Under the pieces are notes generated by a model. It saw nothing but the letters and a program-made list of their open reading frames with translations. It searched no databases and was not told where the DNA came from. 58,770 nucleotides of DNA, from assembly GCA_937944855.1 (NCBI GenBank), contig CALFAY010000011.1, positions 1 through 58,770 of the forward strand. The letters are read 5' to 3'. The stretch comes from an uncultured Planctomycetota bacterium (lineage in GTDB: Bacteria; Planctomycetota; Planctomycetia; Gemmatales; HRBIN36). This document shows, piece after piece, positions 8,394 through 17,156 of this stretch. Both the position numbers and the translations under genes were made by a program. The number at the start of each line of letters is the position of its first letter. The stretch's first letter is position 1.

Positions 8394-9671
8394 ATGCGTA
8401 TCTGCGTCTTCGAAGACCGGGACGTGGACAATTTGGAGCCTCTGACACTGACCCGGCCGGTATTCGACCTGCTTTGCGGAACCAGCACGATCCTGGAACG
8501 CCAGCGCAACTATTTGCAAGCCGTTGAGATCGGCGTTTTGTTGCGCCCCTTTTTAGCTGATCTATGTCGCCAGTCGCATCCCGAGCTTCAGGTCAATAAT
8601 TGTGCCTGGCTTCGTTGCGAACCGACCGTGTTGCTCAACGGCCGATGGTTGCCACCCATCGAGAAACCGCCGGACTTCCAGCAGCCGCATTTGGGCTTGG
8701 TCGGCGACGAAATCGCTTATGCTGTTTTGCCTTGCGACCAACTGACGTATTGCTCGCCCAACACCATCGACGACTGCCTGGAAACCTGGAAGCAACGGCT
8801 GCCCGTGCGTCCGGCAGGCGGGTGGATGATTGATTACCCGTGGGACTTGCTGCTTTGCAATGCCGCAATGTTGCGCCAGGACTGTGCTCGCTGCATCGCC
8901 GAGGAGGGCCGGAGCCACCGACCGGCCAACGTCGGCATCGTCGGCCCGAGCGATTTGTTGCGCGTCCACCGCACGGCCCGCATCGATCCCTTCGTTGCCG
9001 TGGACACCACGCGCGGGCCTGTCCTGGTGGACGAGCAAGCCGTCATCCACTCCTTCAGCCGCCTCGAAGGACCGTGCTACGTCGGTCCGGGGGCGCAAGT
9101 ACTTGGGGCGAATATCCGGGGATCGAGCATCGGTCCCGGCTGTCGGGTCGGCGGCGAGGTCGAGGCCAGCATTCTGCTAGGCTACGTCAACAAGTACCAC
9201 GAGGGATTTCTGGGCCACAGTTACATCGGTGCCTGGGTAAACCTGGCGGCTGGAGTCCAGATCGGTGATTTACGGCACGACTATCAGCCGATCCGGGTCA
9301 CGCTCAAGGGTCAGGAAGTGGACAGCGGGCAAATCAAACTTGGGGCGTTGATCGGCGATCATACTCAGGTTGGTCTCAATGCTTCGCTGAATGCCGGAAC
9401 CGTCGTCGGTATCTTTTGCGGCCTTTTGCCGACCGGCGGCTATCTGCCCCGGACTATTCCCTCATTTTGTGCCTTCTGGAACGGCATTTTGATCGAGCAG
9501 CCGAGCCTGCCCCAACTCCTGAATACGGCCCGAACCGTGATGTCCCGACGGGGTCATGAGTGGACGCAGGCTCGCGCGGCCCTTTATCGAACACTTCATG
9601 AGCGCACCAGCGCTTATCGCCGACAAATCCTGCGACAACGGGAACAGCGTTATCTCCGCTTGAGCGCTTGA
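8394..9671 (+). CDS. GlmU-like sugar nucleotidyltransferase with left-handed beta-helix
   Basis: A 425-residue protein of the GlmU-related putative sugar nucleotidyltransferase group. The N-terminus (VFEDRDVDNLEPLTLTRPVF, then LLCGTSTILERQRN) matches that family, which lacks the standard GxGTRM loop of GlmU. Residues about 190-375 form a left-handed beta-helix with hexapeptide turns (ANIRGSSIGPGCRVGGEVE, IGAWVNLAAGVQIGDLRHDY, LIGDHTQVGLNASLNAGTVV). It probably makes or acylates a nucleotide-linked amino sugar for the envelope; the substrate cannot be read from sequence. A GGGGAG site precedes the ATG. It stands alone, facing away from ffh. Confidence 0.85.
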   Translation: MRICVFEDRDVDNLEPLTLTRPVFDLLCGTSTILERQRNYLQAVEIGVLLRPFLADLCRQSHPELQVNNCAWLRCEPTVLLNGRWLPPIEKPPDFQQPHLGLVGDEIAYAVLPCDQLTYCSPNTIDDCLETWKQRLPVRPAGGWMIDYPWDLLLCNAAMLRQDCARCIAEEGRSHRPANVGIVGPSDLLRVHRTARIDPFVAVDTTRGPVLVDEQAVIHSFSRLEGPCYVGPGAQVLGANIRGSSIGPGCRVGGEVEASILLGYVNKYHEGFLGHSYIGAWVNLAAGVQIGDLRHDYQPIRVTLKGQEVDSGQIKLGALIGDHTQVGLNASLNAGTVVGIFCGLLPTGGYLPRTIPSFCAFWNGILIEQPSLPQLLNTARTVMSRRGHEWTQARAALYRTLHERTSAYRRQILRQREQRYLRLSA

Positions 9672-9702
9672 AGCGGTGCCGCTGGTTTGCTGCGGGGTTC
9701 AA

Positions 9703-10203
9703 TCACGGGAGGGGTACGTCGTCTTCGACCAGCCCGCCGAACAGGCCGACGGCGCTGGCTTCGTTCTCGAAGCGGTTCCACCAGTAAGGGCCTTCGCGGA
9801 ACAGGGTCAGCGATCCGACGACGGGCAGATAGAGAGGCCCCAGGCGGAGAGCTTGGACGGTATGGCCGATCTCGTGGGCCAGCACTTCGGCCGGTGTAGG
9901 CTCCGGGGGGCCTCCCGCGGCTGAACGAAGCCGAGGGTCGTTCAGACGCCCAGCCACGACGGCCAAAGGACGTTCCCGCGTGACAGAGGTTTGCAATAAT
10001 TGGACAAACAGGGCCTGAGCGAACTGTTCGCCGACGGCGATCAGGCTTCGGTTCCAACAAGTGCATGTCCCCCGGAGCAGGGGCCAGCGGGAAGTGAAGT
10101 TGCGACTTGGCGTAACCACGATGCGGATTTGCCGCCACTGCCTTTCCTGGCGCGTCCGGCCCCAGACCAGGAACGAATGAGTGATCGCCCAAGCGTCGAA
10201 CAT
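9703..10203 (-). CDS. HEIGH zinc metallopeptidase-like protein
   Basis: A 166-residue protein with a clear zincin motif AEVLAHEIGHTVQALRLGPL, followed by ENEASAVG near the C-terminus, where a Glu could be the third zinc ligand. The stretch LGPLYLPVVGSLTLF between them is hydrophobic and may touch the membrane. I chose the ATG at 10203 because GGAGG lies 3 bases before it (a short spacing) and the residues upstream overlap the divergent kinase gene. The N-terminal 80 residues match nothing I know. It is divergent from the pseudokinase gene with 82 bases between the starts, so the two could share control. No other member of a known pathway is adjacent. Confidence 0.65.
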   Translation of the reverse strand: MFDAWAITHSFLVWGRTRQERQWRQIRIVVTPSRNFTSRWPLLRGTCTCWNRSLIAVGEQFAQALFVQLLQTSVTRERPLAVVAGRLNDPRLRSAAGGPPEPTPAEVLAHEIGHTVQALRLGPLYLPVVGSLTLFREGPYWWNRFENEASAVGLFGGLVEDDVPLP

Positions 10204-10285
10204 CGGCCTCCGTCCAGCGCCTGCCGGATCCCGTCGGAGGACCGGCGCTGTGGTATGATAACGGCTGACCTTGAGGTTGGCAGCC

Positions 10286-13200
10286 ATGGACATTGATCGC
10301 AATCTGCTGTTCGGCCTGATCGCCTTGCAAGCCGATCTCGTCGCCCCCACGCAGTTGGTGGACGCGGTGTCGTCGTGGGCACATCGCCGGGAGCGGCCCC
10401 TGGCGGACCTGCTTCAAGATCGCGGATGGATCACGTCCCGCGACCGGGCCACCGTGGATTACCTGATGGATTGCCGGTTGAAGAAATACGGAGGCAATGT
10501 CCGGGCGAGCCTGGCCGCCGCCGCCGACCCCAGCATCCGCCAGGCCCTTCTGACAGCGATTCGGGACCGGGACGTGCTTCGCTCCGTCGCTGACCTGCCT
10601 CCGCACCACGCTCCCACCAGCGGCATCTCCTCGGCCCCCCGAGGTCGGGAACGCTTTACTCTGTGCAACCTGACCACGCTCGACGCCATTTCCCAGACCT
10701 GGACCGCACGGGACGAGGAACTGGGCCGGGAAGTCGCGCTCAAGGAGCTGCGGCCTGAAGCGGTCCACGATGCCGCATCCTGCGAACGTTTTCTCCGGGA
10801 AGCCCGACTGCTGGGACAACTGGAACATCCGGGCATTCTGCCCCTGTACGAGCTTTCGCAGAACACCACCACGGGCATACCGTTCTGCACGTTGCGTCTG
10901 GTCCACGGCCGGTCCTTGGCTGAAGCCATCCAGGGCTATCACGACAAACGGCGAAGCGGCCAGGCGAATCCCGTCGAGTTCCGCGCGCTGTTGCTGGCCT
11001 TTCTCGACGTATGCCGGGCCGTCGCCTTCGCCCATTCGCGCCTGGTCGTGCATCTCGATCTGCAACCGCACAGCGTAATCTTGGGCGAATCTGGTGGAGC
11101 GGTCGTGAGCGAATGGAACCGGGCAAGGAAACTTTCCGACCTGCTGGCCCAGGCCGAGGCGTCCGGTCACAAGGGCCGCATCCCGGAGGCCCCCGATTCC
11201 GATACCGCCGTCGAAACGCTGGGCCGGGTCACCCCCTATGCTGCTCCCGAACAAGCCGAGGGGCGGATTGAGGAGTTTGATACTTCCACGGACGTCTACG
11301 CCTTGGGCGCAATCCTGTACGAGATCCTCACAGGCCAACCCCCCTTCAACGAGGCGTCCGACGACGATCTGCGTCGCCAGATCGTCGAAGATCCGCCGAC
11401 GCCGCCTCGTCGCCTCGCCCCAGGAATTCCGGCCGCTCTGGAGGCGATCACATTGAAGGCCCTGAGCAAGCGGCGCGGGGAACGCTATGCTCGGGCCGGC
11501 GATCTCGTCCTCGACCTCGAACGCTGGTTGGCCGACGAACCGATCCAGGCCTGGGCCGAATCCCTGCCGCACCGTCTCAAACGCTGGATGCGCCGGAACC
11601 GTCCGCTCGTGCAGGCCGGTTACATCGGCATCGGCATCGTGTTTCTCATCCTCCTGGCGTTGGTGGCCGTGCTGGAGCGCGGCTGGGCGGAGGCCAAGCA
11701 AGCGCAGGCCGCTGCGGTCGAGGAAAAAAGCCGCGTCGAGTACGCCCTGCGCCGCGCTCACCGCCTCATCGACGAGACAACGCAGGAGATCGCCGCCTCG
11801 CCCTTGCTGCGCGAAGGAGAATTCGCCTCGCTGCGTCGGCGGCTGCTGGAGAACATGGCCCAGTATCACGCCGACGCCAAGTTCTACTTGCCCGCCAGAG
11901 AGCAGTTCTATGAGATGCAGGCGGAGGCCTATCTGCGTCTGGCCCGTATCTACGGCGAGCTTGGCGACGCCGAGAAGGCCCTGGCTGCTCTCTGGGACGC
12001 TCGAGATGCCCTCAACCGGCTCATCCTGGAACATCCCAGGAATTACACGGCACGCCTCAACTTGGCCCACATCGAAGGCGCGATAGGGCACCAGTGGAAA
12101 GCTCTCGGGCAGTTCGACCAGGCACTTGCGTCGCTACGCAGTTGCGTCAGCGCCTATGACTCCCTGCCCAGCAAGGTCTTCTCCCATCCCGAACGGGTCA
12201 GTGAACGGCTTTCCCACATGGCCGATCTGATCGAATTGCTTCTGGCGCAGAACCAGCTCGAAGAAGCGGACGTCCTTGCCCAGCGCGGTTTCCGAATCCT
12301 TCAGGATGCGCTTCAGAGTTCACCCGACAGCGTATCGGCTCTGTCCCAGATGGTCCGCCTCCGCACCTTGCAAGGGGACTTGGCTCGACGGCGGGGACTG
12401 GGAACCAACGCGGTCAACTTGTATCGGGAAGCGCTTCAGACTGCCGAGGACCTTGCCGCCCGGGACCAGAATCACCGCCCTGTCTTGGTGCAGAGCTACC
12501 GTAAACTGGGTCAGGCCCTCAAAGAATCGGCTCAGTTTCGACAAGCTGTGGAAGTCTTGCGGGAGGGTCTGAGCAAGGCTAACCAGCTCGTCCGGGCTTT
12601 TCCCGTGGTCCTGGCCTTTCGAGCCGATCTGGTGGCACTGCACTCCGAGCTGGCCGATGTCTTCCTGCACGAAGGCAATCTCGACGATGCGGAAGCGGAA
12701 GCCCGGCGGGCCATCGAAGTGGGAACGCAACTTCGCCGCGATGCCGCCCTGTTCACCCGCTGCGCCGACGAGATCGCCTGGGCTTACCTCACACTGGCCC
12801 GCAGCGCCCGCCGACGCGGCGATGCCGAGGAAGCAGCCCAGCACCTCGGAGAAATTCTGACCCTTGCCCAGGAACTGCGTAATCGCAATGTCGATGTCGA
12901 GTCGGTTCGGTCGTGGGAAGCGGAAGCCCATCGCCAGTTGGCTCGCCTGGCCGCGCGGTCGAAGCGGTACGAAGAAGCTCAGGCGGAGCTGGATCGAGCC
13001 TTGGCGGTCGATCCCCAGGCTACCGCCGACGTAAAGGCTGACCGCATCGCCGTGTTGGCTGACGAGGGCAAGGCCGCCGACGCCCTTGAGCAGTCCAAAG
13101 CCCTCTTGAAGGATCGTCTCGCTACGGCCGCCGGTCTGCTGCGAGCCGCCGTCGGGCTGGCAATCGTCGCTGAGCGGGGGACTCAGGATGAACGCTCCGT

Positions 13201-13387
13201 GGCTGAGGAATTGCTTCCCCAACTCCTGGCCGAGGCGAGGCAACGTGCCGGAACAGCGTTCGCTTACCATTGGCACCGACTGGCCGATGATCCCGACGCC
13301 GAGCCGCTCCGCAAATTGCCCATCTGGCAGCGGATCAGCGACAGCCTGCAAATCCAGTCAGGGAGCCAGTCTCCTGCTCAGCCTTGA
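10286..13387 (+). CDS. Membrane-anchored Ser/Thr pseudokinase with TPR repeats
   Basis: A 1033-residue protein with the layout of planctomycete Ser/Thr kinases: an N-terminal helical region (NLLFGLIALQADLV), a kinase fold at about 125-420, one membrane segment at about 442-466, then TPR-like repeats to the C-terminus. The kinase core looks inactive. The glycine-rich loop is missing (TTLDAISQTWTARDEELG). The catalytic loop reads HLDLQPHSVIL, with Asp258 kept but Lys replaced by Gln260 and the Mg-binding Asn by Ser263. The DFG or DWG site reads EWN (276-278). Lys153 in VALK and the APE motif (320-322) remain. The start gives the usual family N-terminus, with GAGG 9 bases upstream. It probably acts as a scaffold or allosteric partner of the next gene's kinase. 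Confidence 0.85.
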   Translation: MDIDRNLLFGLIALQADLVAPTQLVDAVSSWAHRRERPLADLLQDRGWITSRDRATVDYLMDCRLKKYGGNVRASLAAAADPSIRQALLTAIRDRDVLRSVADLPPHHAPTSGISSAPRGRERFTLCNLTTLDAISQTWTARDEELGREVALKELRPEAVHDAASCERFLREARLLGQLEHPGILPLYELSQNTTTGIPFCTLRLVHGRSLAEAIQGYHDKRRSGQANPVEFRALLLAFLDVCRAVAFAHSRLVVHLDLQPHSVILGESGGAVVSEWNRARKLSDLLAQAEASGHKGRIPEAPDSDTAVETLGRVTPYAAPEQAEGRIEEFDTSTDVYALGAILYEILTGQPPFNEASDDDLRRQIVEDPPTPPRRLAPGIPAALEAITLKALSKRRGERYARAGDLVLDLERWLADEPIQAWAESLPHRLKRWMRRNRPLVQAGYIGIGIVFLILLALVAVLERGWAEAKQAQAAAVEEKSRVEYALRRAHRLIDETTQEIAASPLLREGEFASLRRRLLENMAQYHADAKFYLPAREQFYEMQAEAYLRLARIYGELGDAEKALAALWDARDALNRLILEHPRNYTARLNLAHIEGAIGHQWKALGQFDQALASLRSCVSAYDSLPSKVFSHPERVSERLSHMADLIELLLAQNQLEEADVLAQRGFRILQDALQSSPDSVSALSQMVRLRTLQGDLARRRGLGTNAVNLYREALQTAEDLAARDQNHRPVLVQSYRKLGQALKESAQFRQAVEVLREGLSKANQLVRAFPVVLAFRADLVALHSELADVFLHEGNLDDAEAEARRAIEVGTQLRRDAALFTRCADEIAWAYLTLARSARRRGDAEEAAQHLGEILTLAQELRNRNVDVESVRSWEAEAHRQLARLAARSKRYEEAQAELDRALAVDPQATADVKADRIAVLADEGKAADALEQSKALLKDRLATAAGLLRAAVGLAIVAERGTQDERSVAEELLPQLLAEARQRAGTAFAYHWHRLADDPDAEPLRKLPIWQRISDSLQIQSGSQSPAQP

Positions 13388-13558
13388 GTCTGCCTGGCTC
13401 GAGGGCGGCTTACCTGGGGGGGAGCGAGTGGGTCTATTGGACAACGGGCCGGTTTCGACCTACCCTTGTTGCGGACTCAGGACGGGCCAGAATCGTCGCG
13501 CTCCCCGTCCGCACCACGGTTTCGGAAGCGCATCCTTGAGAGCACAGGTGTTGCGATC

Positions 13559-16500
13559 ATGCCCTTGGTGAAGGAACCGAACGCGGAAGCGATCCCCGGC
13601 TACCGACTGATTGAGCCGTTGGGAAGCGGCGGGTTCGGCGACGTCTGGAAATGCGAGGCCCCGGGCGGGTTGTACAAGGCGATCAAGTTCGTCCACGGCA
13701 ACTTGAACGCCCTCGATTCCGAAGGCGTGCGGGCCGAACAGGAGCTTAAGGCCCTTCAGCGGGTCAAAGAGGTCCGCCATCCCTTCGTCCTCTCCATCGA
13801 GCGGATCGAAATCATCGAAGGGCAACTGGTCATCGTCATGGAGTTGGCTGACAAGAATCTCCATGACCGCCTAGTGGAATGTCAGCAAGCCGGCCTGCCG
13901 GGCATTCCCCGGGAGGAACTGCTTGGCTACATGCGGGATGCGGCCGAGGCGCTCGACTTGATGAACAAGCAGCACGACTTGCAGCACCTCGACGTCAAGC
14001 CGCGCAACCTCTTTCTCGTGGGCAATCGGGTCAAGGTAGCCGATTTCGGTCTGGTCAAGGACCTCGAAGGACGGACCTTCAGCACGCCCAATAGCGGTCC
14101 GATGGGCGGCGTGACGCCGTTGTACGCCTCGCCGGAGACTTTCAATGGCATCATCAGTAAGCACAGCGACCAGTACAGCCTGGCCATTGTGTACATGGAG
14201 ATGCTGACTGGACGACGGCCGTTCAACGGCAAGACGCCGCGGCAACTCTTCCTCCAGCACACGCGGGAGGAGCCGGACCTGTCGCCGCTGCCGGAAGCCG
14301 ACCGTCCCATCGTGGCCAAGGCCTTGTCCAAGAACATGGCCCAGCGGTTCCCGTCGTGCCTCGACTTCGTCAAGGCTTTGTGTCTGGGACGGATTCCCGC
14401 CGCATCCTCCGCTGCCGACGGGCGGGACGGAAAACTCTCGCCAGCCGCAGCCTTGCCCAACACGCTGGAGGACTTGTTTCTTTCTCCCGTCGAGGCGTCT
14501 CCCACGCCGGGCAGCTATGCCGAGTCCAGTCCGGAACCGCTCAGCGCGGAAGAACTGAGTCGGCTTTCGGTGACTGTGGCCCAGCCGCTAAGCGGATCGT
14601 TGCGCCCGACGCTCATCGTCGGGCTGGGCGGCTTCGGCAAGCAGGCCGTGCTGGCCCTGCGGACGCGGATCATCGACCGCTTCGGCAGTCTGGAGAAACT
14701 TCCGCTCCTGCGTTACCTCGTGATCGACAGCGACGCCGAATCGCTCAAGCAGGCCCTCAACGGGCCTCCTGAGCAATCGCTGCTTCAATCCGAATTGCAG
14801 TATCTCCCTCTGCAACGCGTCGGCGATTATCGAAGGAACACGCACAAGGACTTCGAACTAGCCCGGGAATGGATGCCGTTGGAGAAGTGGTACTCGGCTC
14901 CGCGCTCCGTGGAGACGGGCGGAGCGCGCGGGTGTCGGGCATTGGGACGCCTGGCGTTCTTCTACAACTACAACCGCCTGGCGGCCCGGCTGCGAACGGA
15001 GATCAAAGCGGCCTGCGACCCGCAGAACGTGGATGCCTCGGTGACGCAGACGGGGCTGGCGGCCCGCAGCAACATTCCGCAGGTGTACATTCTGGCGGCG
15101 GCGGGAGGCGGGACGGGCAGCGGCATGCTGGTGGACGTGGGGTACGCCTGTCGCCGTGTGCTGGCCGAACTGGGGTTTCGAGAGCCGGAAGTCTCCGCCT
15201 GGTTGCTGATCGGCGCGCCGACCGATCCGGCCACCCCCGCGGAGGAACAGGCCAACGTTTTTGCCACGCTCACGGAAATCCGCCACTTCAGCGATCCGAC
15301 CGTGGAGTTCACGGCCCGCTACGCCGGCAATCCCACGCCCGTCCATGACCCGGCGGCTCCGTTCCAGTCGGTTTATCTGACCCGGATGGGCCATCGCAGT
15401 CTGGACGGATTGAAGGAGTCGGCGGCCCGCATGGCCGGCTACCTATTCCACGACTTGACGACGCCGCTGGGTGGTCGGCTGACCGGCTCGCGGCTGTCGC
15501 AGCGGCTCAATCAAGAGACGCCGTTCCGCAGTTTCGGAACCTACTCCGTCTGGTTCCCACGGGGATTGCTGCTGCGAGTAGCGGCCCGCTCGGCCTGCGA
15601 CCGGCTTCTGGAAACTTGGCTGACGGCTCGGGAAGAGTCGGTCTGGCTGGAAGCCATTGCCGATGCCTGTGACCGCCGCCTGGCCGAGCCGCGCTGGAAT
15701 CTCGATCAGATTCAGCGGGCCATCCAGGACGCTGCCGCCACCGGGTCCGAAGGCCATCCCCAACAAGCCCTGACGGCTTTTCTGGCCACCTTGCAGGTGC
15801 AGGCCGATTCAATGGTAGCCCTGGAAGATCCGGTCGGGTGGTGCCGTCAGGCCCTGGAACGGGTGCATGAATGGGTCGGCAGCGGAGTTGCCGCCGTCGA
15901 GGAGACTAGCGAATGGCGCAAGAGCCGACTGCATCGCTTGTTCTCCGCCGCCGTGCAAAAGGTCGCTGAGGAATACGCTGATCATCTGGCTCAACTGGCT
16001 CATGCATTCTTCGATCAGCCGGACTTTCGCCTGGCCGCCGCGGACGCGGCTTACGGCCATCTGGTCCGCCGTTGCGAGGAACGCATCTCTGAACTCAAGG
16101 CCGCCATCCATGAACAGATGCGGTTGACCGAGAAGGCGTCGCTGCACGTCGATCGGGCGATGGATGAGTGCCTCCAGGCCAGCGGCTTCTCCTTGTTCGG
16201 TCGGGGAGCCACACGCCGGGCCTTGCGGCGTTTCATCGAGATGCTGGCCATCTACGCCCGGCAGCGGCTGGTGGACGAGCTGTACCGTTCCATCTTGAGC
16301 TTCTATCGGGTTCTGGAAGGCAAGCTGCTCGACTTCCAGCGGGATCTTTTGCTGTGCCGCAAACGGCTCCGGGATCTCCGCGAAGTGCTGGTCGCCGACG
16401 TGAGCACCCAGGAAGAGGAAGTTTACTTCGGACAAGAACGGGAACGCCATGCGATGGCCGTGGCGTGCAATTACAGCAGTGCCGTCCTCCGCGAGGCGAC

Positions 16501-17134
16501 CCTGGTGCTGGCGTCCCGGGTGGTTTTTCCGGAAGGCGATGCCGATCTCGATGAATCGGCCGCTGTTTTTCTCAGCCAGGTCACGGAGCAGCAATGGCTC
16601 GAGCTGGATCACCACCTTCAGGAGCACGTCCTGAATCCGCTGGGCGGTCTGCATCAGGTCTGCATGACGCGAGCCGACCTGCTGCGGGCCTTGGGAACGC
16701 CCTTGGTCGAAGGGGCGGCCCAGTTCCTCGACCGTTTCCTGCCGATCACCGACGTCTGCGAGGCCGAGCTTTCCGCGGCGGAAAAGCTAGACGTGGACAT
16801 GGCGGCCCAGCTGCGGGCCTATCATCATCTGGCCACGCCGACCGTCGGCTCCGCCAAGGCCGACCGGGAATTGCATTTCCTCGTGTTGCCCAACTCCGAG
16901 CATGGCCAGGCCCTTGCCGAGACGGCCAAATCCGTCTTGCCGAATCTTCAAGTAATCCCCGTGGCGAATCAGGCCGATCTGCTCATCTGTCGGGAAGAAA
17001 CGGAACTGGCACCGGCGGACTTGGCCCATTTGCTCGAACCATGTCGGCCCGCCTACGAGATCAGTACCACCAGTCCGCTCAGCACGCCTCATGCCCGCTG
17101 CGATGTCTTGGACTGGATCCCTTTGGAAATGTGA
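13559..17134 (+). CDS. Ser/Thr kinase fused to a tubulin-like (Tub_2-type) domain
   Basis: A 1191-residue cytoplasmic protein. Residues about 15-280 form a complete kinase: glycine loop GSGGFGDVW (22-30), Lys43, catalytic loop H143-L-D145-V-K147-P-R-N150, D162-F-G, and YASPE. After a Ser/Pro/Ala-rich linker, a second part begins near 345 with TLIVGLGGFGKQAVLALR, a Rossmann-like nucleotide-binding start, and carries GGGTGSG at 516-522, the tubulin/FtsZ T4 signature. The remaining 650 residues are mostly helical. This order suits a tubulin-like Tub_2 (PF13809-type) domain. The start is the ATG giving MPLVKEP; its ribosome binding site is weak. It follows the pseudokinase by 171 bases and converges on a PP2C phosphatase. 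Kinase activity is likely; polymerisation is inferred. Confidence 0.85.
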   Translation: MPLVKEPNAEAIPGYRLIEPLGSGGFGDVWKCEAPGGLYKAIKFVHGNLNALDSEGVRAEQELKALQRVKEVRHPFVLSIERIEIIEGQLVIVMELADKNLHDRLVECQQAGLPGIPREELLGYMRDAAEALDLMNKQHDLQHLDVKPRNLFLVGNRVKVADFGLVKDLEGRTFSTPNSGPMGGVTPLYASPETFNGIISKHSDQYSLAIVYMEMLTGRRPFNGKTPRQLFLQHTREEPDLSPLPEADRPIVAKALSKNMAQRFPSCLDFVKALCLGRIPAASSAADGRDGKLSPAAALPNTLEDLFLSPVEASPTPGSYAESSPEPLSAEELSRLSVTVAQPLSGSLRPTLIVGLGGFGKQAVLALRTRIIDRFGSLEKLPLLRYLVIDSDAESLKQALNGPPEQSLLQSELQYLPLQRVGDYRRNTHKDFELAREWMPLEKWYSAPRSVETGGARGCRALGRLAFFYNYNRLAARLRTEIKAACDPQNVDASVTQTGLAARSNIPQVYILAAAGGGTGSGMLVDVGYACRRVLAELGFREPEVSAWLLIGAPTDPATPAEEQANVFATLTEIRHFSDPTVEFTARYAGNPTPVHDPAAPFQSVYLTRMGHRSLDGLKESAARMAGYLFHDLTTPLGGRLTGSRLSQRLNQETPFRSFGTYSVWFPRGLLLRVAARSACDRLLETWLTAREESVWLEAIADACDRRLAEPRWNLDQIQRAIQDAAATGSEGHPQQALTAFLATLQVQADSMVALEDPVGWCRQALERVHEWVGSGVAAVEETSEWRKSRLHRLFSAAVQKVAEEYADHLAQLAHAFFDQPDFRLAAADAAYGHLVRRCEERISELKAAIHEQMRLTEKASLHVDRAMDECLQASGFSLFGRGATRRALRRFIEMLAIYARQRLVDELYRSILSFYRVLEGKLLDFQRDLLLCRKRLRDLREVLVADVSTQEEEVYFGQERERHAMAVACNYSSAVLREATLVLASRVVFPEGDADLDESAAVFLSQVTEQQWLELDHHLQEHVLNPLGGLHQVCMTRADLLRALGTPLVEGAAQFLDRFLPITDVCEAELSAAEKLDVDMAAQLRAYHHLATPTVGSAKADRELHFLVLPNSEHGQALAETAKSVLPNLQVIPVANQADLLICREETELAPADLAHLLEPCRPAYEISTTSPLSTPHARCDVLDWIPLEM

Positions 17135-17156
17135 CCGGACCTCGGCCTCGGGCCGT

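Noticed and set aside
9650..12091. 813-residue minus-strand frame opposite the pseudokinase
   Set aside because: It overlaps two supported genes and reads as the mirror of GC-rich codons; no motif is present.
13559..17134. The GGGTGSG protein as the FtsZ of this organism
   Set aside because: It is fused to a kinase, is about three times the FtsZ size and lacks the rest of the FtsZ pattern; a Tub_2-like domain fits better.
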